64,000 nucleotides of DNA from Rhizobium aethiopicum (GCF_900094625.1 NZ_FMAJ01000005.1:186001-250000); one strand, 5' to 3'. Shown: positions 18,677 through 27,545, counted from the stretch's first letter. Notes: a model not told the origin generated them from the letters alone. Numbers and translations are program-made.

Positions 18677-19707
18677 AACGTAAGCTGCACCTTACAGGCA
18701 GCCGTGCGGTCGCCGGCGAGTGTGAAGGCCGCGTTCGCCTCTTCCAGTGGCAGGCTGTGGCTGATGATCGGCCGGACATCGATCTTGCGGCTTGAGATCA
18801 GCTCGACCGCTGTGGCGAATTCCTCGTGGAAGCGCTGCGTGCCGTGGATATGCAACTCCTTGCCGACGATGGCGTTGAGCGGGATCGGGATTTCGCCCGT
18901 CACGCCGACCTGGACGATCGTGCCGCGCGGCCGGATCGCGGCAATCGCGCTGCGGATCGCGGGGGCTGCGGCCGAGCATTCGAAGACGAGATTAAAATAG
19001 CCTTTTCCTGCCTCGAATTCGGCAAGCGCTGCCGCATCCCGGGAAACATTGATCGTGCGTGTGGCGCCCACCGCCTTCGCCCTTGCGAGCGCCGCATCGG
19101 CAAGATCGGTCACGACGATCTCGGCAGCATCATGATAACGGGCGGCGGCAACCATCAGGCAGCCGATTGGGCCGGCGCCAGTGACGAGGACGCGTTTGCC
19201 CGAGATCTCCCCGGCTCGTGATGCCGCATGCAGGCAGACGGAGAGCGGCTCGCTGCAGGCCGCTTCCGCAGCCGTCGTCGCCGCTCCCACTTCAAAACAT
19301 TGCCTGGCCGGCACGACCAGCCACTCCCGGAACATGCCCTGCTCATGCGGCAGGCGCATCGCGCTGCCCATGAAGCGCATGTCGAGGCAGTGGATCGGCA
19401 GACCCGTGGCGCAATATTCGCAATGGCCGCAGGGCTGGCTCGGATTGACCGCGACCAGCGTGCCGGCTGTGAGGTCGACCGCCTCGCCCGCCTGGCTGAC
19501 AATGCCCGAGGCCTCGTGGCCCGGTATGATCGGCTCGCGTACCCTGACCGGCCCAAAACCGCCATCCTGATAATAATGCAGGTCGGAGCCGCAGATGCCT
19601 GCAGCCGCCATTTTGAGAAGCACCTCGCCCGGACCGGGAGCGGGAACGCTGTCGTTTTCGACCCTGAGATCGCCCTTCTGGTAAAGCCGCGCCAGACGCG
19701 TCTGCAT
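18673..19707 (-). CDS. idnD: L-idonate 5-dehydrogenase (zinc alcohol dehydrogenase family)
   Basis: This 344-residue medium-chain dehydrogenase has catalytic zinc ligands in GICGSDLHYY and GHEASG, the four-cysteine structural zinc loop CGHCEYC...C (about residues 93-107), and the Rossmann motif VTGAGPIG. The opening GICGSDLHYYQDGGFG...REPIIPGHE is characteristic of IdnD. It would oxidise L-idonate to 5-keto-gluconate. It is the last gene of the leftward unit regulator-dctP-dctQ-dctM-idnD, which implies that the TRAP transporter imports L-idonate or a related sugar acid. Confidence 0.87.
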   Translation of the reverse strand: MQTRLARLYQKGDLRVENDSVPAPGPGEVLLKMAAAGICGSDLHYYQDGGFGPVRVREPIIPGHEASGIVSQAGEAVDLTAGTLVAVNPSQPCGHCEYCATGLPIHCLDMRFMGSAMRLPHEQGMFREWLVVPARQCFEVGAATTAAEAACSEPLSVCLHAASRAGEISGKRVLVTGAGPIGCLMVAAARYHDAAEIVVTDLADAALARAKAVGATRTINVSRDAAALAEFEAGKGYFNLVFECSAAAPAIRSAIAAIRPRGTIVQVGVTGEIPIPLNAIVGKELHIHGTQRFHEEFATAVELISSRKIDVRPIISHSLPLEEANAAFTLAGDRTAACKVQLTF

Positions 19708-19716
19708 CGTGTTCTC

Positions 19717-21123
19717 CTATCTCAAGAGCCCGACCTGCTCCGGCAGCCACAGCGATATGGCCGGCACGAAAGTGATCAGGATCAGCGCCAGGAAGAGCGG
19801 CAGCAGCCAGGGCAGGATCGCCATGGTCGTGCGTTCGACCGAGAGTTTCGCGACCCGCGACAGCACGAAGAGCACCATGCCGAGCGGCGGATGCAACAGA
19901 CCGATCATCAGGTTCAGCGTCATGATGAGGCCGAATTGAACCGGGTCGATGCCGAACCTCGCCACGATTGGCAGAAGGATCGGCACGAGGATGGTGATCG
20001 CGGCGATCGTATCCAGGAAGCAGCCGACGAAGAGCATCAAGAGGTTCACCAGGATCAGGAAGACCCATTTATTGTCGGTGATCGATAGGATCGCATCGGA
20101 GAGCAGCTGCGCGGCTTGGCTCACCGTCAGCAGCCATGCGAAGACGGACGCCGCCGTGACGATGAAGAGCACCGACGCCGTCGTCTCGATCGTATCGAAG
20201 CTTGCCTTGGCGAGCGTCGACAGCGTCATCGTGCGGTAGCGCACGAGGCCGAGGAACAGCGACCAGAGGACGGCGGCAACGGCTGCTTCGGTCGGCGTGA
20301 ACCAGCCCATCGTCATGCCGCCGATCAGGATGACCGGAGTCATTAGCGCCATGACGGCGGAAAAGCTGAAATACCAGTCGAGCGCCAGAAGCACGAGAAG
20401 GGCGATGCCGGCCGCGGCGTTCATCGAGACGCCGGCGCGCATCATCAGATAGATCGCCACGGGCACCATCAGGACGACGATGATTTCCATGCCCGCCGAC
20501 AGCAGCTGACGCACGTCGAAGGGCGCATCGGAGCCCCAGCGCTTCTTGTAGGCGAAGGTGGCGACGGTGATCATCATCAGGAGCGTCATGACGACGCCCG
20601 GCACGATGCCGGCCATGAAGAGAGCGCCGATCGAGACATTTGCCATCATGCCGTAAATCACGAAAGGCAGGGACGGCGGGAAGATCGGCCCGAGTGTCGC
20701 CGAGGCCGCCGTCACCCCGACCGCCGCCTCGACCGGATAGCCGTGATCCTTCATCGCCTTGATCTCGATCGTGCCGATGCCGGCGGCATCGGCAAGTGCG
20801 GTGCCGGACATACCGGAGAAGATGACCGAGCCGATAATGTTGACCTGCGCGAGACCGCCCTTCATCCAACCGACGAGAGCGACCGCGAATGCATAGATGC
20901 GACCGGTGACGCCGGCGGAATTCATCAGGTTGCCGGCCAGGATGAAGAAGGGCACGGCGAGCAGCGGGAAGCTTTCGACGCCGGCGATCATGCGCTGGGC
21001 GACGATGATGTCGGGCGCGACGCCGTAAAGGACGATATAAAGCACGGATGCGACGGCCATCGAGATGGCGACGGGCACGCCGACCAGCATCAGAACCAGA
21101 AACGAGCCAAGAAGCAGCAGCAT
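19717..21123 (-). CDS. TRAP transporter large permease (DctM)
   Basis: This 468-residue protein is highly hydrophobic with 12 or more helices and shows the DctM hallmarks GVPVAISMA, SFPLLAVPFFILAGNLMN, a small-residue motif near SGTALADAAGIGTIEIKAM and the second repeat LLMLFVGCFLDTIAAI. It transports a dicarboxylate- or sugar-acid-type substrate using a sodium gradient, together with the small DctQ subunit 5 bp upstream. The downstream idnD gene points to idonate-like substrates. Confidence 0.93.
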   Translation of the reverse strand: MLLLLGSFLVLMLVGVPVAISMAVASVLYIVLYGVAPDIIVAQRMIAGVESFPLLAVPFFILAGNLMNSAGVTGRIYAFAVALVGWMKGGLAQVNIIGSVIFSGMSGTALADAAGIGTIEIKAMKDHGYPVEAAVGVTAASATLGPIFPPSLPFVIYGMMANVSIGALFMAGIVPGVVMTLLMMITVATFAYKKRWGSDAPFDVRQLLSAGMEIIVVLMVPVAIYLMMRAGVSMNAAAGIALLVLLALDWYFSFSAVMALMTPVILIGGMTMGWFTPTEAAVAAVLWSLFLGLVRYRTMTLSTLAKASFDTIETTASVLFIVTAASVFAWLLTVSQAAQLLSDAILSITDNKWVFLILVNLLMLFVGCFLDTIAAITILVPILLPIVARFGIDPVQFGLIMTLNLMIGLLHPPLGMVLFVLSRVAKLSVERTTMAILPWLLPLFLALILITFVPAISLWLPEQVGLLR

Positions 21124-21127
21124 CGGA

Positions 21128-21700
21128 TCACCCTTCCACGGTCTGGAATTCTTCCGGCCGTTCCAGAACGGAATAGCCGCGGCGCATATTGGCGATGAAG
21201 ACGATGACCGCGCGGATCAGCATCAGCACAAAGGCGATGAGAACGGAGTAGAAGACGATGTTGCGCGGCAGCTCGACGGTGACCATCTGCTCGTCGGCGA
21301 CGATTTCGACGTAGCGCCACATCAGATAGCAGCCATAGGCGAAGAAGCCGATGCGGACGATATCGACGAAGGTGGCGAGCACGCGCGCCAGCCCCGCCGG
21401 CATATAGTGATAGAAGACATCCACCTGGATATGCCGCGAGGTGCGCACGCACATGGCGGAACCGAGGAAGACCACGCCGATCAGGCAGTTGATGGCGATC
21501 TCCTCCGTCCAGGCATAGCTGTCGTTCAGCACATAACGCGTGAAGAACTGCAGGAAGACGCAGCCGGCCATCAGCCAGAAGACGATCAGCGTGATCCAGT
21601 CCTCGACGGCATAATCCGCGACTTTGGCCGTCGGCGCATGCCCTTCGAATTCGTGACCGATTTCCTCGGCCGTGATTGGCGTGTGAATTTCTTGCGACAT
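21128..21700 (-). CDS. TRAP transporter small permease (DctQ)
   Basis: This 190-residue protein has four predicted transmembrane helices and the conserved WTEEIA segment of DctQ proteins (in AWTEEIAINCLIGVVFLGSA). The first 40 residues are a hydrophilic cytoplasmic lead. It sits between dctP and dctM. The dctP-dctQ gap (222 bp) is unusually long because it holds a RIME-type element. Confidence 0.92.
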   Translation of the reverse strand: MSQEIHTPITAEEIGHEFEGHAPTAKVADYAVEDWITLIVFWLMAGCVFLQFFTRYVLNDSYAWTEEIAINCLIGVVFLGSAMCVRTSRHIQVDVFYHYMPAGLARVLATFVDIVRIGFFAYGCYLMWRYVEIVADEQMVTVELPRNIVFYSVLIAFVLMLIRAVIVFIANMRRGYSVLERPEEFQTVEG

Positions 21701-21749
21701 GATCGGCCTTGTTCCGGTTGGGAGAAGGAGGGCGCGGCGCGGGCGCGCT

Positions 21750-21888
21750 GCCCCTCACCCTAGCCCTCTCCCCGTTCTGACGGGGAAAGGGGACGTGCCC
21801 CGCGAGAGGTTGGCGGTGGATGGAGAGATCGCCGCTTGTCCCTTCTCCCCACAGGCGGGGAGAAGGTGGCGGCAGCCGGATGAGGGGC
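21750..21888. repeat. RIME-type rhizobial intergenic mosaic element
   Basis: This 139-bp element is bounded by the inverted ends GCCCCTCA (21750-21757) and TGAGGGGC (21881-21888). Inside are the two complementary arms typical of RIME1 (CCCTCTCCCCGTT...ACGGGGAAAGGGG and CCTTCTCCCC...GGGGAGAAGG). It lies within the TRAP operon and will fold into two strong hairpins in the mRNA between dctP and dctQ. Confidence 0.8.
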
Positions 21889-21922
21889 ATACCGGCGACG
21901 CCTGGCAATGCCCCGGTGGCTC

Positions 21923-22897
21923 TTACTGGATCGCCCGGATCGCTTCCCAGTCGGACTTCTCGTAGCCGAAATCTTCGAACTTCACCTTTTCCATCACGTT
22001 CTTCTCGAAGTCGGCTTTGTCGACCTCCGTGACGTTGAGGCCCTTCTCCTTGAAGGTCGCAACGAGGCTGTTCTCCTTGCCGGCGATCGTCTTGGTCGTG
22101 CGCTCGGCGGCCTCCTGCATGACCTCGCCGAAGATTTTCTTGTCCTCGTCGGAGAGGCTTGCCCACCGCGTCTTGGAGATCACGGTGTTCAGATGATCGA
22201 CGATGTGGCCGGTGAGGATGATGTTCTTCTGAACTTCGAAGAATTTCTTTGCCTCGATCGTCGTCAGCGGATTTTCCTGCGCCTCGACCGTGCCGTTCTG
22301 CAAGGCGAGATAGACCTCGGCGAAAGCGATCGGCGTCGTGTTGGCGCCGCAGGCGCGCGGCATGGCGAGGTAGGCCGGCACGTCGGGCACGCGGATCTTC
22401 AGGCCCTGCATGTCGGCGCATTTGGCGATCGGCTTGTTCGAGGTCGTATGGCGCGTGCCGTAATAGCTGACGGCGGTGATGTGGTTGCCGGTCTTGTCCT
22501 CATAGCCCTTGGCGAGACGCTTGAAGACATCGCTCTTCGTATAGGCGATCAGATGATCGGGATTACGGAAGATATAGGGAAAGTAGGTGACACCGATCGG
22601 CTTGTAATCACGGGCCGCAAAGCTCGATCCCGAGATGATGATGTCGACCGTGCCGAGCTTGAGGCCCTGGTTGATGTCGGCCTCCTTGCCAAGCTGCGAG
22701 GCGGGATAGACCTCGATCTTGTAGCGCCCGTCGGTGCGCTTGGCGATCTCCTCCGCGGCCCAGACGGAATCCGTGTGGAAGGGTTCCGAAGTTTCATAGA
22801 CGTGCGCCCATTTCAATACGGTCTCAGCATGCGCGACCGCCGTCGTCGCCATGAGCGCGGCTGCGGTGCAAAGTATCGTTGCCAGTCTCATCTTCAT
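21923..22897 (-). CDS. TRAP transporter substrate-binding protein (DctP)
   Basis: This 324-residue periplasmic protein has a Sec signal peptide (MKMRLATILCTAAALMATTAVAHA). The mature protein opens with ETVLKWAHVYETSEPFH and contains the family arginine in GLKIRVPDVPAYL, which binds the substrate carboxylate, and QNGTVEAQENPLTTI. The pattern resembles sialic-acid/sugar-acid TRAP binding proteins. The two permease genes and L-idonate dehydrogenase downstream support a sugar-acid ligand. Confidence 0.93.
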   Translation of the reverse strand: MKMRLATILCTAAALMATTAVAHAETVLKWAHVYETSEPFHTDSVWAAEEIAKRTDGRYKIEVYPASQLGKEADINQGLKLGTVDIIISGSSFAARDYKPIGVTYFPYIFRNPDHLIAYTKSDVFKRLAKGYEDKTGNHITAVSYYGTRHTTSNKPIAKCADMQGLKIRVPDVPAYLAMPRACGANTTPIAFAEVYLALQNGTVEAQENPLTTIEAKKFFEVQKNIILTGHIVDHLNTVISKTRWASLSDEDKKIFGEVMQEAAERTTKTIAGKENSLVATFKEKGLNVTEVDKADFEKNVMEKVKFEDFGYEKSDWEAIRAIQ

Positions 22898-22921
22898 TGC
22901 TCTCTCCTCCCGAGCTCGGGT

Positions 22922-23680
22922 TTAGGTCTTGATGGCTCCTTTCGCGGCCGCCTTGTCGCGGCCGCGCTCCTCCTCTCCCGAAAACTCCTCCCCGAAGCTC
23001 TCGGAAAATCTCTTCTGCGACAGGGTGAGATGGCTGCGCATCGCAGCCTTCGCGCCTGCCGCGTCGCCGGCGGCGATCGCATCGCGGATCGCCCGGTGCT
23101 CGTCGACGGCGCTGCGCCATGTCGTCGGCCCCTCGAAATGGCTCGCAAGTTTCGCGAAATAAGGGGTCATGCGCATGTCGAACATCTGGCCCGTCACGCG
23201 GGTCAGCGTCGCATTGCCGATGATCGCGGCAATGCCGGTGTGGAAGGCGCGGTCGGCGGCGAGCACGGTCGCCGCATCGTTGACGCCGCTGCTCATGCGC
23301 ATCAGCGCTTCATCGAGCACCGCGATATCTTCCGGCCGGGCACGGCTTGCCGCCTCTTCAGCGATGGCGCATTCGATGATGGCGCGCGCCTGCAAGAGTT
23401 CGAAAGGCCCCTCTACCGGCTCGCTTTCGCTGGCCGCCATGCTGACGGCATGCCGACGCACAACGTAGATGCCGGAACCCATGCGGATGTTGACCAGACC
23501 TTCGACCTCGAGAACGATCAGCGCCTCGCGCACCGTTGGGCGTGACACGGACAGTTGCTCCGCCAGCTCGCGCTCGGCCGGCAGCTTCTGGCCGACGACA
23601 AGCTCGCCGCCGGCAATCATCGAACGAATTTGATCCGCCACCTGCCTGTAGAGGCGGCGCGATTCGATGGGCGAAAACAT
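22922..23680 (-). CDS. FadR/GntR-family (FCD) transcriptional regulator
   Basis: This 252-residue protein has an N-terminal winged helix (LPAERELAEQLSVSRPTVREALIVLEVEGLV) and an all-helical FCD effector domain containing the metal/ligand residues D, H and H (AADRAFHTGIA and later HRAIRDAI). The start at 23680 (MFSPIESRR) is supported by GGGAGG 6 nt before it. A longer frame to 23725 would run through that site. It heads the TRAP/idnD operon and has an operator-like palindrome 44 bp upstream, so autoregulation with control of the whole operon is likely. Confidence 0.92.
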   Translation of the reverse strand: MFSPIESRRLYRQVADQIRSMIAGGELVVGQKLPAERELAEQLSVSRPTVREALIVLEVEGLVNIRMGSGIYVVRRHAVSMAASESEPVEGPFELLQARAIIECAIAEEAASRARPEDIAVLDEALMRMSSGVNDAATVLAADRAFHTGIAAIIGNATLTRVTGQMFDMRMTPYFAKLASHFEGPTTWRSAVDEHRAIRDAIAAGDAAGAKAAMRSHLTLSQKRFSESFGEEFSGEEERGRDKAAAKGAIKT

Positions 23681-23723
23681 TTCCGGCCTCCCGGGCGGCT
23701 TCTCCTCAAGCGCGCAGCTGGTC

Positions 23724-23740
23724 AATTGGCCTGACCAATT
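23724..23740. promoter_or_regulatory. FCD-GntR operator palindrome
   Basis: AATTGGCCTGACCAATT is an inverted repeat with a single mismatched pair around its central T, similar to the TTGGTC-N-GACCAA type bound by FadR/FCD regulators. It lies upstream of the regulator that heads the TRAP/idnD operon. Confidence 0.7.
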
Positions 23741-23945
23741 AGTGTATGGATAGCACCGCTTTCGTTGTGCGTCAATGCGCCGCAGAAAACTCCGGCGCGA
23801 ATGTCAACGTCGTAGTAGGCCGGACGTTTTGGAGGGATCGACTGTCGCCGGATCAAGCACGACGCCTTTGCCGTTACGCACAGCCGCAACCGTCGGATGC
23901 CAGGGTCACCTCAGCCCTGCGCGCCCGTAAAGGGCGGAAATCGTG

Positions 23946-23970
23946 GGAACCTTCGCGATTTTTCCGGGTT
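23946..23970 (+). promoter_or_regulatory. EcfG-type promoter before small membrane protein
   Basis: GGAAC at 23946-23950 and GTT at 23968-23970 are separated by 17 nt; the ATG at 23998 follows 27 nt later. Confidence 0.78.
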
Positions 23971-23997
23971 CGGCAGTCTGATATCGGGAGAAAGAGG

Positions 23998-24258
23998 ATG
24001 AATTATATCTGGCTTTTTGCCGTCGCGGGAGGCGCAGCCCTTCTCGGATTTGCACTCGCTTTCGGGATGATCAAGCAGGATGGCCGACGATCGATCGTCG
24101 CCATCGCCGGTGCCTTTATCGTTGCCATCGGCGCGCTGGGGCTTGGTGTCTATGTCTCCAGCGAACCGACGGCTCCGCTGCGCGCCTCCGACCGGGAGGG
24201 CTCGCAGAACAGGCTTCCGGGTGCAGCGACGACGGAAAAAGATCTGCCGGGACGGTGA
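23998..24258 (+). CDS. small two-helix membrane protein (86 aa)
   Basis: This 86-residue protein starts at the ATG at 23998, just after a GAGAAAGAGG ribosome binding site. Two hydrophobic segments (residues 3-23 and 34-54) are followed by a hydrophilic tail ending DLPGR. I do not recognise a named family; similar small membrane proteins are common in rhizobial general-stress regulons. The EcfG-type promoter 27 nt upstream of the start supports that role. The upstream open extension in the same frame is not supported. Confidence 0.7.
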   Translation: MNYIWLFAVAGGAALLGFALAFGMIKQDGRRSIVAIAGAFIVAIGALGLGVYVSSEPTAPLRASDREGSQNRLPGAATTEKDLPGR

Positions 24259-24342
24259 CGGGACGGTGACGCATGTGGAAATCGCCGAGCCTGCTACCCG
24301 CCCTGTCGAGGGGTGGGCACGGTAATCGGCAGGAGGTGCAAT

Positions 24343-24594
24343 GTGACAAGTCTCACCGCTGTCTCGGAGCGCGCCTTCGCCTCGGCTCTCGAGACGATGA
24401 CCGATGAGGGGCTTTTCGAGCTGATGGCCGAGCTGGAAATCCGCAGTGGAGCCATGGGCCGTCTTTCGCCGGCAGACGAGATCTTCGCTCAGATCGTGTT
24501 GACCGAAAGCGCCATTGAAAGACGCTTCCCGGGTAGGATGTTAAAGCCTTACAGGGACTGGCAAGTTCGGCGGATGCGCCGCGATTGCGCGTGA
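24343..24594 (+). CDS. hypothetical protein (83 aa)
   Basis: A GTG start at 24343 is favoured by a perfect AGGAGG 6 nt upstream. The ATG at 24341 is out of frame and is followed at once by a stop. The product is soluble and mainly helical (SALETMTDEGLFELMAELEIR...), with a basic C-terminus (WQVRRMRRDCA). I do not recognise a family. It lies 84 bp after the small membrane protein gene and is convergent with a Crp/Fnr gene. Confidence 0.6.
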   Translation: MTSLTAVSERAFASALETMTDEGLFELMAELEIRSGAMGRLSPADEIFAQIVLTESAIERRFPGRMLKPYRDWQVRRMRRDCA

Positions 24595-24617
24595 TGGCGG
24601 GTATCACAGGCGTTCGG

Positions 24618-25349
24618 CTATATGACTAGCGCGGCCGGGGGATGGCGGCTGGTGTGCGGCCAATCGTGCCCCGTTGTCCCGCGCACGTTATAAGCGTCGG
24701 CCGCGAAAGCTTCGAGCGAGGCGCGGTTACGGATGATCACGAGACCGCGGGTGGAATAGATAAGATGCTTGCCTTCGAGAACGTGCAGCGCGTCGGTAAC
24801 ACTGGAGCGCCGGACGCCGAGCATGGTCGCCATATATTCGTGGGTAATTTCAATCTCCTCGCCTTCCAGACGGTCGTGGCACATCAGGATCCATTTCGCC
24901 AGGCGAACATCGATTTTGTGAACCGCGTTGGAAAGCGCAGTGTTGGCGACCTGCAAGATGAAGGTGTGGAGAGAATGCGAAAGCAGCCGGCGGACCGCGG
25001 GCCGATCTGTCAGAAAACATGCCAGGGCGCCTGCATCGACACGGCGTCCATGGCCGCCGACCTGCATCATCACGTCGAACGGAAATCGCTCCGTCCCCGT
25101 CGTCAGAGCAGGCGGCGACATTCCATCCCTGCCAAGCATGCCGATCTCGGCCTTCCTCCCCTCGGGACTCGTCGCCACCATGGAAGCGATGCCGTTTTCC
25201 AGGAAGTAGTAGTAGCTGACCGGCACGCCAAGATGAACAAGCTCGAAACCGCGCGGGAGAGGAAGTGGCTCCAGTATGCGATCCAGAGCCAGGAGCTCCG
25301 GATCCGCCAATTGCGACAGAATGAGATTTCCGCTTTCGAACGCTCGCAT
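24618..25349 (-). CDS. Crp/Fnr family transcriptional regulator
   Basis: This 243-residue protein has a cyclic-nucleotide-binding-like beta-roll (about 20-140, with YYYFLENGIASMVATSPEGRKAEIGMLGRDGM) and a C-terminal winged helix (THEYMATMLGVRRSSVTDALHVLEGKHLI). It lacks the Fnr cysteine cluster and the typical cAMP-binding RXXE pattern, so the effector is unknown. The start at 25349 is supported by an AAGG-type site; an upstream start at 25379 is possible. It is one of three related Crp-like proteins here (also 32829 and the broken gene at 29692). Confidence 0.9.
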   Translation of the reverse strand: MRAFESGNLILSQLADPELLALDRILEPLPLPRGFELVHLGVPVSYYYFLENGIASMVATSPEGRKAEIGMLGRDGMSPPALTTGTERFPFDVMMQVGGHGRRVDAGALACFLTDRPAVRRLLSHSLHTFILQVANTALSNAVHKIDVRLAKWILMCHDRLEGEEIEITHEYMATMLGVRRSSVTDALHVLEGKHLIYSTRGLVIIRNRASLEAFAADAYNVRGTTGHDWPHTSRHPPAALVI

Positions 25350-25467
25350 CGCTCCGCCCTTTGTTTGGCAAGAGGACACTGTCTCCCGGCCAGCGCCACA
25401 AGATCCGCTCGACCGTCATCCTGAATTATGAACTCCGGAACGGGCGGGTGCAAGGCACTCGGGCTTA

Positions 25468-25493
25468 AACTCCCTTCGTCGAAAGAAGGTTCC
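25468..25493 (-). promoter_or_regulatory. EcfG-type promoter before Crp/Fnr regulator
   Basis: On the minus strand GGAAC (25493-25489) and GTT (25470-25468) are 18 nt apart, about 120 nt before the regulator's ATG. Confidence 0.65.
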
Positions 25494-25583
25494 TCGGCCG
25501 CGTTTTGTACGCAACCGCACGCGGCGCAGAAAATGCTGTAGCAAGTGCTAATGTAACTGACGGTAATTCCATGGGGCGCTGGC

Positions 25584-26954
25584 ATGGATCAATTTCCCCT
25601 TCCGAGCAACGAGACCGAAATCTACCGGCATATCGTCGAGAGCGCTCGGGACTACGCCATTTTTGCGATGGATCGCGACGGCACCGTCGTGACTTGGAGC
25701 GCCGGTGCGGAGAACCTTTTCGGTTACATGGCGGGCGAAATCATCGGGCAGAACGGCGCCGTCATTTTTTCCTTCGAGGATCAGCTCGCCGGAATCCCGC
25801 TCAAGGAGATCAGGCTTGCGCTTACCGCCGGCCGTGCCGGCGACAATCGCTGGCACGTCAGGAAGGACGGCAGTTCGTTCTGGGCATCCGGGTTGATGAT
25901 GCCGCTTCGCAACGATGCCGGAGAGATCTACGGCCTTTTGAAAATCGTCCGCGACCGGACGCAGACGCTTCAAGAGGACGAAGCTCTGCGCGCCAGCGCC
26001 GAGCGGCTCCAGCTCATTCTCAAAAGCGCGATCGATTATGCGATCTTCGCTTTCGATCGGGATGGCCGGATCATCAGCTGGAACACCGGCGCCTGCCGGA
26101 TTTTCGGCTATGAGGATTGCGAGATCATCGGTTGCGACGCACGTGTTCTGTTTGTTCCCGAGGACCGGGACGACGGCGCCCTGGAACGCGAGATGAAGAC
26201 GGCGGCCGAGCGGGGCCGCGCCGAGAACGAGCGATTTCACTTGCGGAAAGATGGCACGACATTCTGGGGCAGCGGCTTAACCATGCCGCTACGCGCCCAG
26301 CGCGCCGGTTATCTCAAAGTGCTCCGCGATGACACCGAACGTCATTTCGCCGACGAGCACCAGCAGATCATGCTGCGGGAGATGAGCCATCGCGTCAAGA
26401 ACAGCCTGGCCCTGGTTGCGGCTATGCTCGCCATGCAGGCCCGTACGACCAAGCAGGAGGAGGTCGGACAGGCACTTCGCGATGCCGAGGCGCGTGTCGG
26501 AACCATTGCCGAAGTGCACGATCAGTTGTGGCGCCAGCCGCAGATCGAAACGGTGGATCTGGCCGGTTTCCTGTCGAGCCTCTGCCATCGCCTGCAGCAA
26601 ACGACCACCCACCACACGCTATCCGTCGATGCCGATCCCTGCACGGTCGATGCCGACCGTGCCATCCAGATCGCGCTCCTCGTCAACGAATTGGTGACGA
26701 ATGCCTTCAAGCACGCCTACCCCGAGGCCACCGGCACCGTCACCGTTAGCGCCCGCAGCTTCGGTGAGGATATCCATCTGGAGGTCGCGGACTGCGGAAA
26801 AGGCCTGCCGGACGAAGTGCTCTCGTGTGACAAAGACGGAAAAAGCCTGGGAATGAAGATCATCCGTGCCCTTGTGCAGCAGCTGAAAGCCGAGCTTCAC
26901 GTCGAAAACCAAGAGCCCGGCACGCGGTTCTTGATCCGGTTGCCGAGGGAGTGA
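25584..26954 (+). CDS. cytoplasmic PAS-PAS histidine kinase, HWE/HisKA_2 type
   Basis: This 456-residue soluble kinase has two PAS domains (about 11-130 and 138-250, each with a DYAIFA(M/F)D start and an RKDG...FW(A/G)SG segment), then a HisKA_2 region LREMSHRVKNSLALV with the likely phosphorylated histidine near residue 269, and a HATPase domain with LLVNELVTNAFKHAYP. No transmembrane segment is present, so it senses an intracellular signal such as redox state or light. No receiver gene is adjacent. Such kinases often act on PhyR in the general stress response, which fits the neighbourhood but is inferred. Confidence 0.92.
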   Translation: MDQFPLPSNETEIYRHIVESARDYAIFAMDRDGTVVTWSAGAENLFGYMAGEIIGQNGAVIFSFEDQLAGIPLKEIRLALTAGRAGDNRWHVRKDGSSFWASGLMMPLRNDAGEIYGLLKIVRDRTQTLQEDEALRASAERLQLILKSAIDYAIFAFDRDGRIISWNTGACRIFGYEDCEIIGCDARVLFVPEDRDDGALEREMKTAAERGRAENERFHLRKDGTTFWGSGLTMPLRAQRAGYLKVLRDDTERHFADEHQQIMLREMSHRVKNSLALVAAMLAMQARTTKQEEVGQALRDAEARVGTIAEVHDQLWRQPQIETVDLAGFLSSLCHRLQQTTTHHTLSVDADPCTVDADRAIQIALLVNELVTNAFKHAYPEATGTVTVSARSFGEDIHLEVADCGKGLPDEVLSCDKDGKSLGMKIIRALVQQLKAELHVENQEPGTRFLIRLPRE

Positions 26955-27309
26955 GGTCACGCCTTGATGTGCCGTGCAGCCCCTTGCATTTCAATCGGCG
27001 TCAAATGAACATGGCAAGGGATGTATGCGCCCAGCTTTTCTTCACAAAGTAGCTGCGCCTGCAATGTTGACGCACCAACTGATCATAACCCGCGATCGCG
27101 AGGGCGGGCGGTAGGAGCGCGCGCGCTAGTTCCCGACGGGGTTATGGGCAGACGTTCTGCCGTGCCTTTGAGATGCTCGTCGCTGATGTTGAAGCAAAAT
27201 GCTGTGCTGGGCGAGGTACAATCAGTCGTCGGGAAGAAATCGCTGCTGACGCTATCGAATTCCGGAGCAAGAGCACGAATGGTTGATCGGATTGCAAATC
27301 GCGGCCGCG
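26955..27309. other. no recognisable gene (355 bp)
   Basis: The stretch between the PAS kinase and the broken DUF6894 gene has short open frames on both strands, but none with a ribosome binding site, family similarity or rhizobial codon pattern. It may hold decayed sequence. Confidence 0.5.
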
Positions 27310-27545
27310 CTACTCGCAGCTGAACGTCTCGTTAAAGCGCACGATCAGGAGGATATTCCCGTCGTCGTCGCAGATGTGCATTTCTCTATTCGAAATGTTC
27401 CTACCTTCAAGCACGGCTTGGCTCATCAGCGCCCTCGCATCTGCACGGCTTCCCACCGGGCGTGCTCCAGCGATGCCAGTGCCGAGCCTTCCAGATCAAC
27501 AACCGTACCTGCATCTGAGACGACATTGAAATAGAATCTTGGCAT
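27310..27545 (-). pseudogene. DUF6894-type small protein, frameshifted
   Basis: Read leftward from the ATG at 27545, the sequence begins MPRFYFNVVSDAGTVVDLEG and runs to HARWEAVQMRG, where a stop follows. One base out of frame it continues ALMSQAVLEGRNISNREMH and DDDGNILLIVRFNETFS to a TAG at 27310. Both halves are successive parts of one DUF6894 protein (PRFYF start, D-x-x-G near position 16, C-terminal 'V-x-D-x-x-G-x-x-L...V.F'). A single-base loss near 27429 explains it. It could be genuine decay or a sequencing error. Confidence 0.7.

Larger units (their letters stand above)
23681..23997. other. divergent intergenic region (317 bp)
   Basis: The gap lies between the FCD regulator (leftward) and a small membrane protein gene (rightward). 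It holds the GntR-type palindrome at 23724-23740 and an EcfG-type promoter at 23946-23970. I see no additional gene. Confidence 0.6.

Noticed and set aside
18321..18683. An intact 120-residue protein on the plus strand
   Set aside because: Only its middle part resembles a family, and the flanking matching parts lie in another frame, so it is better explained as a decayed oxidoreductase.
21090..22421. A 443-codon minus-strand frame running through dctQ, the RIME element and dctP
   Set aside because: It crosses two genes in another frame and a repeat element, with no recognisable domain.
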